A stretch of DNA of 64,000 nt from the NCBI RefSeq assembly GCF_000220395.1, contig NW_004085975.1, positions 30,338 to 94,337 on the forward strand. The letters are read 5' to 3'. Made by a program: the position numbers and the translations under genes. Source of the DNA: Ichthyophthirius multifiliis. Taxonomy: Eukaryota > Ciliophora > Oligohymenophorea > Hymenostomatida. The notes beneath the pieces were generated by a model. That model ran no database searches. It was given only the letters and a program-made list of their open reading frames with translations, and was not told the origin of the DNA. Positions 15,701 to 30,503 of this stretch are shown here, piece by piece (position 1 is the stretch's first letter; each line of letters opens with the position of its first letter).

Positions 15701-16395
15701 GTGAATTAAATAATATGAATGTATATTTAACTCCAATATAGTAATTATTATTAAAAAATAATCCCCATTTAAGAAAGAGATAATAAAATTAAACTTTAAT
15801 AAACCAAAAGTCATTTATTAATAATAAATCTGGTTTTACGAAAGTTCAGGATATATAAGATTTTTAATTATAAAAATAATAAACTTTAATTAACGAACTG
15901 GAAATCGTTGCTTTGTAAAAATTACAGGAATATCTTGAAATGTTTGCAACTTTTTAAAAATTTCATTTGTATAAATATTATTATCCGCATAATAATGCAG
16001 ATTTAATCATTAAAAATTTAAAACAATAAGAAGTGTTTAAACAGAAGAAAGTAAGAAGTAAAAAGAAAAATAAAGGTTTAGTTTTGAGATAATATCTTAC
16101 TGGGGCGAAAAATACTAAAAAAAAAGTTAATAAAAACATTGATTAATCAATGGGAAATTCATAATATGATAATAATTCTTAGAATATAGAAAGTAATATA
16201 TATGATTTAGATAGTAATTAATAAAATTAAGGAAGTAATATTTAAATTTAAGAAAATAGTTTTTAAAATTAAGATAACAGTAGTTGTTAAAATCAAGAAA
16301 ATATTAATGGCAATACAATTTTAAAAAATATTAATAATTTAGACAATAGAAATAATAAAACTTTTAAAAGTAACCCAATATTTCATAAAAAATGA
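12775..16395 (+). CDS. cyclic-nucleotide-binding K+ channel with zinc knuckle
   Basis: Exons: 12775-12888, 12945-14299, 14377-16395; about 1162 aa if one base is restored. The order is a polar N-terminus (about 190 aa), S1-S6, a C-linker, a CNB domain (VKGNVEII, YFGEIGFITGNKRCATAKA), a CCHC zinc knuckle (CYQCNQDDHILINC), and a long Asn/Gln/Lys-rich tail. The pore reads ATTMITVGYGDVTP, so it is K+-selective. The zinc knuckle after the CNB domain is, as I recall, common in ciliate members of this family. Near 13,765-13,780 the frame must change by one base: upstream DFASILPF and downstream RFITFKI...LIKLIF are both needed. This fits a missing C in GTCCT. The channel probably sets membrane potential and so ciliary beating. 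No intron explains the shift. Confidence 0.88.
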
Positions 16396-16572
16396 TTTTT
16401 TTTTTTCCAATTAAAAAAATATGTATTTTTCCTTTAAATGTTTATTTATATATTGTTCTGTAAATTAATATATATATATTTTTTAATTAATTAAAAATAT
16501 AAATTCTAAACTAAAAAGAAAAAGATATTAGACAAAAAAAAACATTTTTCAAAAATAAATTCTAAAATTGAA

Positions 16573-19339
16573 ATGGATACAATAAATATCAAAAATGATA
16601 TAATGGTAGTATATCCTTTAGGTATTATCTAAACCAAAAATAAATAAAATAAAATAAATAAAAGGAGCTGGATAAGAAGTAGGAAGGTCATGTATAGTTG
16701 TTGAATATAAAAATAAGACAATAATGGTATAAAAATAAAATAAAAAATAATAAATAAATATAAAGTTTGATTGTGGTTTACATATGGGAAAACAAGGATA
16801 TGAATAATTACCATTATTCGATAAAGTAAAGACTGATAAAATAGACATAATATTTATAACCCAGTAAAAAAATACACTAAAATTAAAAATCAAAACAAAA
16901 AAAACAAAAAAAATAGTTTCCATTTAGATCATTGCGCTGCACTTCCATATATAACATCCAAGACAAATTTTAAAGGAAAAGTATATGCTACATCTCCTAC
17001 AAGAGCTATATACAAACACGTTTTGAAAGATTCAACAAGAGACAAGAGTGATAACATAACATTATATAAAGTTGATGATATAGAGCGTTCATTAAAATTT
17101 ATCGAAGTAATTGATTTTCATTAAGAAATGGAACATGATAATATCAAATTTAAATGTTACCCAGCAGGTCATGTTTTAGGAGCAGCAATGTTTTTAGTAG
17201 AAATAGAAGGAGTAAGAGTACTCTATACAGGTGATTATAGTACTGAAAAAGATATATTAATTCAACCTGCTGAAATTCCTCATGAAAAGTAGATGTATTA
17301 ATAGTTGAAAGTACACACGGATGTAGTAATCATGAACCAAGAAGTTAAAGAGAAGTAAGAAAATTAAAAAAAAAAAAAAATACAAAAAATATATAAAATA
17401 CAAAAAAGTATGAATTTACATAAGAAGTAAAAAGAGTAGTAAAAAATGGAGGAAAATGCCTACTTCCAGTTTTAGCTTTAGGCCGTGCTTAAGAAATAGT
17501 TTTAATCCTCGAATAATTTTGGAAATAGAATGCGACCGAACTCCAAGATATTAAAATTCACTATACAGCTGAATTATTTTAAAAAGCAAATAAAATATTC
17601 CAATATTACAAAAATATGATGTCTGATCCTAGTAAAAAAAAACTAAATAAATCCTTTCAATTTACATTATGCCCCAAATAACATAACTCGAGAAGACGAA
17701 ATAAAAGATGATATTGGCTGTGTAGTTTTATCATCCCCAGCAATGCTATAGAGTGGAATTTCAAGAAAAATATTAGAAAGATGGTGCCATGATTCTAAAA
17801 ATATTGTAATCTTGACCGGATTATGTTCCGAAGGGACTATAAGTCGAACAATTTAAAATTAACCAAAACAAATAATTAGTTAAACTGGAAAATTATTAGA
17901 TTTTAGAATGTAGGTTAAAAATATAAGCTTTTCAGCCCATGCAGATTATAAATAAACAACAAATTTCATAAAGGCAATTGATCCTAAATATATTGTTTTA
18001 GTACACGGAAGCAAAAATAAGGCGATGGAACTATAGAAAAATTTAATGTCTAATTTTTAAAATATAAAAGTTTTTTGTCCTAGAAACGGAGAAAGAGAAA
18101 AATTCTATTTCAATGTAACTTAATCTTGTAAAATTGTAGGAGATTTAGAAAAAGAAGTATAAGAATTTATAATTAAATATGTCGAAGATATTGAAAATCT
18201 CAAAAACTAACAAATCGATGAAAAAAATTAAATATAAGAAAAACAAGATATAATTGAAGAAGAAATATAAATTCTTGATAAAAAAGATAATATAATAAAT
18301 GAAAATAATAATTAAGATATTAATAATAAAGATAATAATTAAGATAATAATGTAAATAATGAGGAAAATTAAAATATTGAAGAAAATAATGAAAATTAAA
18401 TTAATAAAGAATATTACAATTATATCTAAAATAAATTAATTGATGAAAATTAATATAAATAAGATATAAAATAATATGCTTAATAAGATTATCTATAAAG
18501 AAAGCATAATATTGAAGGAATAATGATAACTGATGATAATAATATTTTATTAATGAAACCAGATGATATATAAAAAATAAGACTTATAGAATAAATGTAA
18601 TATATATATAATATAAATAAATATAATTAAATATTATATATATTTATATTTATATTTATATATACTTAATTATATTAATTTTATATAAATTATTTATATT
18701 TTGAATTATATTTATATTTAAATATATTTATTTTTATATATATAATATAAATATTTTAAATATATTTTTTTTTAAATAATATAATTTAGATAAATATAAT
18801 AATGCATGTCTTTTCCTTTTGCTGGTTCTTTATAATTAATAGAACTTTTTAGTAAATAAACTCTTTGCAGAGGAACTATAGAATTAGATGAAAATTAAAA
18901 AGAATATGTAAAAGTTTAAACTGATTTAGGAATTTGGATAGATAATTAAAAATAAGAAGCTACAATAAAGTGGACTTCATCAGAAAAAAATGACATTATT
19001 GCTGATGTTTTTGGTGATTTTTTATCTAAAATTACTAATAAAAGTGAAGATATTTTTAGTGAAGAAAGTAATAATTCAAATCTTTTGAAAATAGTTTTAA
19101 ATGAATATCCAGATTCTTTAGTATTTTACATTTAATTTAATATTTATATATATATTATTTACTTATTAAAAAAATAAAAGATTTTGTTACACGAAGGTCT
19201 TATTATTATTAGATAAGGAAAGTAAGAATTAGGTACTATTGATTTAGAAGGAAAAGAAATTATTGTAAGTTAATAGAATATTCATATTAAAAATAAATTA
19301 TAACCAGTTTTAGATTTAATGATGAATATTGAATATTGA
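16573..19339 (+). CDS. CPSF3: CPSF73-type cleavage and polyadenylation endonuclease
   Basis: Exons: 16573-16621, 16665-16726, 16766-16863, 16917-17354, 17409-18596, 18790-19120, 19181-19339; about 774 aa. The metallo-beta-lactamase domain has THFHLDH (HxHxDH, split by intron 3), [16 protein letters not shown] and VESTHG. The beta-CASP region has LALGRAQE, SAHADY and [22 protein letters not shown] and [15 protein letters not shown] favour CPSF73 over INTS11. The C-terminal domain ([17 protein letters not shown]) is also of CPSF73 type. CPSF73 cuts pre-mRNA at the poly(A) site. An Asn/Asp-rich insert lies at 18,230-18,450. Two opposite one-base frame changes are needed, near 17,287 (A4, one short) and 17,634-17,642 (A9, one long). 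They cancel out. Confidence 0.93.
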
Positions 19340-19764
19340 TTTAATATAATTTTTTTTTTATTTATTTATTTATTTTGTTTGTATTACATATATTTTATTT
19401 TTTAGTATTTGTTATATTAAAAAAATTATTTTCAATTGATTTAAATACAATTTTAAAATAATTAATAATAAATATAAAATTATTTATTAATATTATTTTG
19501 TATTTAATTATATAATGATATATTTTTTAAATTTTTTTTTTTATATATTTATAATATTATTATATATTTATTTATTTGAAACTTATTTATAAAAGGCAAA
19601 TTAATAATAATAGTTTAATAATATTATTATATTTTCAAATAAAAATTAAATATTATTTTTATAATAATTTAACAAAATAAATTTTAATTTTATTATATCT
19701 ATTCATTAATAATAATAATATTTACTATTTAATTAAATTAAAATAAGAAATAATAATTATTTTG

Positions 19765-19815
<51 letters not shown>

Positions 19816-21040
19816 TATCTTTATATATTTAAATTTATTTTGAATTTAATCTAATATAAAATTTTTATTTTTAAATTATATATAATATACTTTTTTATTT
19901 TAAAAAGCACTACTATTAATACATTATAATAAATAAACTCATATTATTAAGTTAATATTTTTAAATAATTTAAAATTATAATACTTTAAGATAAAAATAT
20001 AGAGCATAAGAACATATATAAAAACATTATATTTAACGCTTATAAAAAAATAAAGATATAATTTAAAAATATAAATTAAAAAATATAATTAAAATATAAT
20101 CAAGAAAAATATTATTTTTTTAATTGAATTTAATTCATTGTTTTATTGAACAAAATATTTAATTTTACGAAGATAATGATTTAAATTATATTCTTAATAA
20201 AAATTGTTATTTACTATTGAATTATAGTCAAATCAATTTTAATTTATTTTATAAATTATCTAAGAAAAAAAAAAATTAAAATAAAAAGTATTTTATATTA
20301 TTTTAAAAATATAAATAATATCTTTAATAAAATTATAATTTTAATAAATAAAATAAATAGAAAAGTTATATTTTTTTTTAATAAATAAAAAATAGAAATA
20401 ATTTATTAACAAAAATATATATTAATTATAATTTTTACTATTTAAAAAAAATAAAAATATATACTTCTTTTTTTATTATATTTATTAAATATTTTTTTTA
20501 AAATTAAAAAAATACTTATATTTGCATTAATTATTTTTTACATTACTTAATTTAATATTTCAATTTTTTTCTATATTTAATTACCTTTTTTCTTTTAAAT
20601 AATCTTAAATTAATATTAATAATAATTAAGTAATTATTATACTTTTTTTTTTATTAAAAAAAATATATATATTTTTTAAACTAAGAAATTAAATTAAAAG
20701 TTTATTTTTCTGTACGAAAATAAAAAATAAGCTTTGAATATTTATAAATGATGTATTTTTATAATTTAATATACATTAAAATATTATAATTAATTTTATT
20801 TAATAAACTTTCAAATAATAACAATAAAAAAGAATATATTTTTTTTTTTTATAAAATATCTTTATTAATTTAATTATATTTATAAAATATTAATAATATG
20901 CCTCTTATTCTATTATTAAATTACAAAATAAATATAAAACCAAAGAAAAGAAAAAAACATATAAAATAACTACAAAAATATTTAATAAAGTTAAAACACA
21001 CATTTTTATTTAACTACATATATAAAATAACTAAAAAGAA
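19340..21040. other. AT-rich intergenic region
   Basis: About 1.7 kb with A/T homopolymers and an (AT)n run at 19,769-19,809. No gene or RNA is recognisable. Confidence 0.65.
19769..19809. repeat. (AT)n microsatellite, intergenic
   Basis: About 20 perfect AT units, visible directly. Confidence 0.9.
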
Positions 21041-23741
<2,701 letters not shown>

Positions 23742-24023
23742 GGATTTTTTTTTTTTTTTTTAAATAGTAGTTGAATATAAAAAAATAATATTATTTTTAA
23801 TTGTTTAATAGTATTTTAAAACTTAAATATATATTAAATAAATAATATCATAATATAAATTATTACTTAATATTATATATAGTTTAGTTTATTTGAAAAA
23901 AAACTAAAATTTTATGCAATTAAAAATATTTTTTTTAAAAAAATATTAAATTTTAAAAACAAAAATTAAAGTATAATATTAAAATTATTATTTTTTTTTA
24001 AAAAAAAAAAGAAATAAAAAAAG

Positions 24024-25041
24024 ATGTATTAATAAATACTAATCATATAATTAATATTGATATTAGCATACGCATTATTTTTTGATGAAGACTACACTAA
24101 AAGTGTAATAAAAGTTCCTTTAACAAGGATTCAAGGATAGCCTTTTTTAAAAAACGATACAGACTCATTTTGTTATTCTCCTAAAAATACAGACCCGGAA
24201 TATACACACGAATATGAAATTGGTAAAATAAATAAAAAAAAAAAGGAAATAAAAAAATAAAAAAAAGGAATGCCTACTAAATGTACTGGAGCAAAATAAT
24301 TAATAAAAATCCAAAATGAATGTGTTTATTAAACTATAGCATATTAAGCCGATTTTTATTTCGATAATAAAACATTTAAGCCTTTTAAATTAGCTTTAGA
24401 TTTAAGAACTCCATGGAGTTGGTTAAAAAGTCCTGTATGTAGAACATTTACACGAGCAGGTGAAGAAAAGAATTAAAATTGTAATTATTATTAAGATAAT
24501 AACTCAAAATGGTATAATTAAACATATGAATGTTAATCTAATTATTGTAAAAAAGTATAAAGTAGATGTGGTGAAATCGATTATATATAAGAAGGACTTT
24601 CTGTTATGTAAAAAAAAATTATTAATATATATTTTTATTTACATTTTTTTTAAAAAAAAAATAGTGGTTAATTTGTTACTACATAAATTTATTTTAAAGA
24701 CAAAAACTTTGGAAAAAAACCTATTAAAAATTGGTAAATTTTATGGGCTCATGGGCTTTCTGGTTAGTCAGATTTGGATGCCGATGGAGTTTTAGGTTTA
24801 GGTCTTTAGCATGTTTAAGATAAAGATATGGATGAAGAAGATTATGAAAAAGAAGAAGAAGATCCATAAATTTATTTTGAATAATGTATATATTTTTTAT
24901 TTTTTGAAATAACATAATTATATAAAAGTTACTGATTTATGGGGAGCTATTAATTCAGTTTATAAAAAAATAAAAGCAGAGACATTCGCTTTATATTTAG
25001 CAGAACATAATTCACTAAAAAAAACAGTATTTTTAAAATGA

Positions 25042-25121
<80 letters not shown>

Positions 25122-26191
25122 TATAAAATAATAAAAGCTATTAATTGGCGAAAAAGTTGTAAATATAACTGATTATATTCATTTACCAGAAAGTTTTTAA
25201 TTATCATATACTCCAGTACCAGATTTAGAATTTTCCTCTCCTGAAGAATACGCCCGTGTATATTTTTAATGGAAAGTTCCTTTAAGATAAATAGTATTCA
25301 GTTTTGATCCTATTTAAAAAATGGAATAGATGATTAAGGAAGTCCTCAACAAGTAATTTTAGGGTATAATAATAGGACAGAAATAAAACTATAATAAGAA
25401 GCTTAATTAAGTTTATAAACATCGGCTTTGATTTTACCACAATAAATAATAGACGATATAATTAATAATCTTAATAAAATATATAATGTTAATTGTGATT
25501 TAAAATCCAAATTTATCAATTTCTTATAATGTAATGACATGAAAAAACAATTAGATACTGAAAATTTATAAGTAACTATACATTTAGATTCAATTGATAG
25601 TGTAATATATATGAATATATCTATATTTATATAAAAAAATTGCCTATATTAAATAATAAAAAAAAATAGAATTAACCAGTAATACTTTATATGAATTCAA
25701 AAGATTTAGTATTAGGATGTTAAAAAAATAAGAAAAAACTATTTAATTGTTAACTAAATATATAATTAAGTCATGATAATAAAATAATACTAGGAGATTC
25801 TGCTTTCCGTAATAATTTCATGGTCTTTGATATTGCAAACAGAAAAATAGGTTTCGCTCCTGCAAAATCAATTTATAATGAAAAAACTCTCATGAGTGAA
25901 TTAATTGAAATTATTAGTGAAGTAGAAGATGTTATTTAATAAGATATTATTTTTTTAATTAGATTTTTCGCATTAGTTGTTATTTCAGCTATTATTCTTT
26001 TCTGTTTTGTAAATGGAAAAAAAGTCTATAAAATCCTATAGAGAAGATTTAGATATAAAACTGTTAATGATCCATCTGAAATAGCCTATTAAGCTACTAA
26101 TATTAGCATTAGAAGAAATATTACGGATGATAGTAATGTTATTGAATAAATTTAAGAATTAGAATAAGATGAAAGATTAGATGCTCTTTGA
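24024..26191 (+). CDS. membrane-anchored pepsin-fold (A1) protein, catalytic motifs degraded
   Basis: Exons: 24024-24222, 24268-24607, 24665-24885, 24929-25026, 25138-25601, 25670-26191; about 614 aa. A signal peptide (LIIQLILILAYALFF) is followed by the A1 fold: YIQEGLSVIGQF (flap), DADGVLGLGL, SALILPQQII, ILGDSAFRNNFMVFD and RKIGFAPA. A TM helix (ALVVISAIILFCF) and a short cytosolic tail end it. The first active-site motif, normally DTGS, reads LDLRTPWSW. The second reads LSLQTSALILP, with Ser where the Asp should be. It is therefore probably not an active protease. Cys-rich stretches suggest disulfides. One base appears to be missing in an A run near 25,318. Intron 4 contains the (AT)n block. 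Confidence 0.82.
25046..25117. repeat. (AT)n microsatellite in an intron of the pepsin-fold gene
   Basis: Over 30 AT units with one interruption, inside intron 25027-25137. Confidence 0.95.
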
Positions 26192-26471
26192 AAGTGTTAT
26201 TATATAATTAATTTTTTTTTTAGTTCATTTATTTATTAATATGAAACACATATAATATATTTAGTTTTTGATTTTTTTATTTTAAATTTTTTATTTTACT
26301 AATAATTTTATTTTTCTTATTTATAAATTTATATATAATTTATAATATTTTTTTAACAAAAAAAAAATTAAATAAAAATACTTTAAAGCACTTTTTTAAT
26401 TAAATTTAAATAAAAAAAAAAATATATATATTTTAATTAAAATACTAAAAAAATAAAATTATAAAATAAAA

Positions 26472-27011
26472 ATGCAAGAATTTAAAACTGACAATAAAAT
26501 AGACTTAAATAAATTAGTTAGACTAAATAATTTTATATTTTTAATGTTAGCAATATGCACAAATAGAGTATATAATTAAGACGAATGTAAAGATGATAAT
26601 TCAGAGAAATTTTTAAATTGGGTACTTAAAGGAAACACATTAATATTCGCGATAATCCTCATATGTTTATTACTAAGTAAATTTTAAATTATTCACAATA
26701 TAATATAATAATGTGGAGCAGTAATAATAACTATTTCTACATTTGTTTTTATGGGAGCATTTTTTATTTTTAATATATTAACAATGTTATATGGAATATA
26801 ATAATATTTTTTAAAAAGAAAATCATAATGTAAAGAACTTTAATTATTTAATATGGTTTGTGCTTATATTTATTTAGTATGGCTAATAACTATATCATAT
26901 AATTATGTTTGTAAATTTATTAAATAAAAATGCTTTCCTGAAGAAGAAGATAATTCAAGATTTTCAGAAATTTTATATAACAGTAAAGGAAATAATAATA
27001 TAAAAAAATGA
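26472..27011 (+). CDS. small four-TM membrane protein, unrecognised
   Basis: A single exon of 540 nt (179 aa) with clean ATG and TGA. There are four hydrophobic segments: residues about 23-33 (weak), 57-72 (LIFAIILICLLL), 80-108 (VIITISTFVFMGAFF) and 130-150. Conserved-looking Cys residues lie in the loops and the tail is charged. I do not recognise the family. It sits between the pepsin-fold protein and CFAP91 on the same strand, with about 280 bp and 500 bp spacers. Confidence 0.7.
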
Positions 27012-27515
27012 AAAACAAATAAATAAAAAATATATTTTATTAATTTATAAATTTTATTAATATAAGAGTTATTATTAATTTATTTAATATCTATAAATAT
27101 ATATATTTATATATATAATATATATATATATATATATTTATTTATAAATATTATATTATTATTTTTTTTCATATATATATATATATATATATTTTATTTA
27201 CGTTTTTTTAAATATATTTTTATTATATTATAACTATTATATTATTTATAATTTTTATTTTATTAATAATAATATCTAATTATTTTTATATATGCATTAA
27301 ATTTAAAAGATTTAAATTATTGTAATTGTATTAATATTTTTTTATTTATTATATAATATATTTACTATATATTTATTAAATGTTTTTATTTAATACTTAA
27401 TATTTAATAAAAATTTTATTATATTAATAAAATATTAAATTTTATTATTAAAAAATAAAAATTAAATAGTTAATTAATACTTTATAACACATAATTTTAT
27501 TTATTAACATATTAA
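27012..27515. other. AT-rich spacer before CFAP91
   Basis: About 500 bp of A/T-rich sequence with AT runs near 27,115-27,190. No gene is seen. Confidence 0.65.
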
Positions 27516-29624
27516 ATGAGTATTTCTTACATTCTTTAAGATTCAAACCGTTCAAAATCTTTAGTAAATTATATATCAGGTCCTTAAAGGTAATTTTTTT
27601 CCCCCTATATTATATACTAAATATATATATAATAATAAAAAAGACCTCTTTATTTTAAACGTCCTTTAATATCATAAATATTAGACATTCCAATATACAT
27701 ATCTCAACCCAAGCAGAAATCTCCATTATTACAGGCCAAAACATAACAAGATCTTCATTAAATAGTTTCAAAAACCCGTACAATAGAAATTCAAACCGAC
27801 TACAGAGAATCCGAATGCCAAACAGACCCTTATTCTCCCCATATAATAGTCCAAAATATAGAATATTCGGAAGTATTAGATCTATAGAATTTAAAATGGG
27901 GAAAAGGGCTTCCTTGTTCTATTTTAGAATTAGATTAAATCCAATATAATCGTGAATTGAGGTATTTTAACGAAAGCTTGCCTCCTATTTCGGACGAGGC
28001 TTCTTTTTATTTAAGAAGGAAATTAATGGAAGAATAAGAATTATAACAATGGAAGAAAAAAGAGGAGGAAATTCTTGAATTTTAAACCGATAAAATCAAT
28101 CTTTTATAAAAAGCTTTAATTGAAAGAGAAAAAGAAGTCGAAAATAAAAACTATGATCGCCTTTAGGAAATTAAAATGGCAAAAACAGAAAATAAAAATA
28201 GATAGATTGCCAAAATATAAAAACAGAAAATCAAAATAGTCCGAAAAATGACAAAAGAACGTGAAAAATGGTTCCAAATTTAAAAGAATCCCTCCAATAA
28301 ACGCAATATAATAGAAGAATACGCGAACTTTTCATCCCAAGTATACGCCGCAATAACCCATTAAGGTCTTTCTTTAGATAAAATAGCAAATAAATATGAA
28401 ATATAACCCTAATAACTCGAAAAATACCCCTAATTAAACACTTTAATAGATAAAATAAACCCCAAAGTGTTACATATAGACATAAGTATATAAAAAGAAT
28501 TAAAAAAAATCGACAGTTAATACTCTAGAAGGGAGATTAACCATAAACAAGAATTAAATAAAGCTGAGAAAATAATAAAAAACATCAAAGATAAATAAAA
28601 AGAAGAAAAGGAAAATTAAAAAAACAATAATAATAATAAATACTCTTTTAAAAATCTTAAAAATAAAATCCGCCCATAAACCCCTACTTGGGAAAACAAT
28701 GAGGAAAACCAGAATTCATATTTAAGTCCATTCCAAGAATTAAAAGACTTTTTATCAAAAATAGCCTGCCCAAAATAATAAAAAGACAACAGAGCTTCTT
28801 AAATTATATTTTTATAAAAAATGCTTAGAGGGAGGTCAACTTAAAATATCATGTATGAAGGAAAAAAGAAAAGAATGGCTTTAATAGAAGAATTACTCGC
28901 AGTATCTTAAATTGAAAACCTACCAGAAAATCTCCAAGAGGAATTTCTAATAAATAATCATTAAATATTAATGAAAAAGGCAGCTATAGAATCTATATAA
29001 GGTGAAATTATAGTAGAAACTTTAGATTAACTGTCTAAAGAGTTACTTAGAATTATTTAATAGAAAAAAATCTTTAAAATGGTTCAAGAAGCAGAAAAAA
29101 CGAGAAATTTAAGATAAATTAATGAAGCGGGAAGAAGGTAAGCCGAAGAAATATTAAGAAATAGGGAAAATGTATTACATTAATAGATTATGGCACTTAA
29201 TTAGGGAACTGTGGATACTTATTTAGATACAATTATGAAGAATGTAGTCGAATTATGTAATATACAATAAATATATAATTATGTATGTTTATATATATAT
29301 ACATATAATTTTATAGCTTCTGGAAGATAGGCTATTATTATGTCGAATCTAAGAAAATAAACTGTAAATTTACCCTTGGAAAAACAAGAAAATATATTTA
29401 ATAATTAATAAACTATTATTAAAAATTTAGTTCATTCATTTTTAATTCCAGATATTTAGAGATAAAGAACTTAATTAAAAAGTAATAAAAAAAATAGTAT
29501 ATAAAAACTAAAATATAATATATATAAAGTATAATAAGAAGAAAAGAAATTTTCAGAATCAGCTAAAAAATCTTTATAAAACTCTGTTTAAGGAGCATCA
29601 TAAAAATTATAAAAAAGTAATTGA
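27516..29624 (+). CDS. CFAP91: cilia- and flagella-associated protein 91 (MAATS1 family)
   Basis: Exons: 27516-27589, 27644-29256, 29317-29624. Introns of 54 and 60 nt; the sum is 1995 nt (664 aa) with a clean frame. Hallmarks are IEIQTDYRESECQTDPYSP (the repeated QTD motif of CFAP91), KWGKGLPCSILELDQIQYNR, a long basic coiled-coil rich in Glu/Lys (residues about 180-260), and QIIFLQKMLRGRSTQNIMYEGK, an IQ-like segment. CFAP91 is part of the calmodulin- and spoke-associated complex that joins radial spokes to the nexin-dynein regulatory complex. GC content in exon 2 is higher than in the flanks, as expected for coding DNA. The first exon encodes only 25 residues. Confidence 0.92.
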
Positions 29625-29880
29625 TAATAAAATATTTTAAATTAGATTTAAAATTAAATATAATATAATTTATTCTTATTAATATATTCAATATTTTATG
29701 TATAAATTATTTATTTTTTAATCAAAAATAATTAATATTACAAAACCACACTATATTATACTAATTTAAAATAAAACATATTATTTTTTTAAAAAAATAA
29801 CATTAAATACTTAACAAATAATACAAAATCAAAAAAGTAAATAACAAAAAAAATATAATATTAAATAAAAACTATTAAAA

Positions 29881-30503
29881 ATGAACAAAATAAATTAATA
29901 AATTAAAAATGATAAAGAATACCTAGTATAATACATATATGGAAAAAAAAAATTAAAGTTTAAAATAAATGTAATATTTATTAAAGTTAAAATAATTATT
30001 TAATAAGCCAATTATGCTTTGTTATGATTAATAGATTAGTTATACAATATTAAACGTATTTTTGAATAAGTCTAAAGCATAAGAGTATTTAAAAATAAAA
30101 TAATACCTTTTTTAAAAAAGTATTTAGTAATAGAATCAAAACAAGATGATTTGTTAAAAGAATATTATTAAATTAATTAACAATATATTAATAAGAAAAA
30201 ATAATATATCAAAAGAATATTATAAATAAAAAAGTAAAATTAATATTAGAATATTAAATTTTAAAAAACAAACAAATTAAATTAAATTAAAAAGATTCTT
30301 ATTTTAAATAAGCAAGTTTTATATTTGGACATAAAAAATAAGAAGGTAATAACATTAATTAATTACTCTATAAGGTTCATTCGAAACAAAATATAAATGA
30401 AAAGTTTATATCTCCTTCTTATTATCCTTATAAAATTGTAAAATAGAAAATACCTATTTTATTATTAGATTATATAGAAAAATATGCAAAGATTGAAAAT
30501 TGA
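29881..30503 (+). CDS. hypothetical Lys/Gln-rich protein, gene model unresolved
   Basis: ATG at 29881 opens a Lys-rich frame to about 29,966. A GT-AG intron (from about 29,970) seems to follow, and then a protein-like frame from about 30,030 (KRIFEQVQSIRVFKNKI, IESKQDDLLKEYYQI). It moves to a second frame near 30,205 (an A6 run) and ends KYAKIEN before TGA at 30,501. No family is recognised. The segments have the Asp/Glu/Gln content of real coding sequence, unlike the flanks, but the splice at the 5' end and the shift near 30,205 are uncertain. Confidence 0.45.

Noticed and set aside
16618-16923. Minus-strand open frame of about 100 residues
   Set aside because: It lies opposite the spliced N-terminal exons of CPSF73, which carry the conserved HxHxDH motif.
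16573-19339. Assignment of the beta-CASP nuclease to INTS11
   Set aside because: The segments [24 protein letters not shown] and the C-terminal SFPFAG region match CPSF73 better than Integrator 11.
25046-25117. AT-rich arrays as origins or telomere remnants
   Set aside because: They lie inside introns and are pure AT. No C4A2/G4T2-type telomere repeat occurs anywhere in the window.
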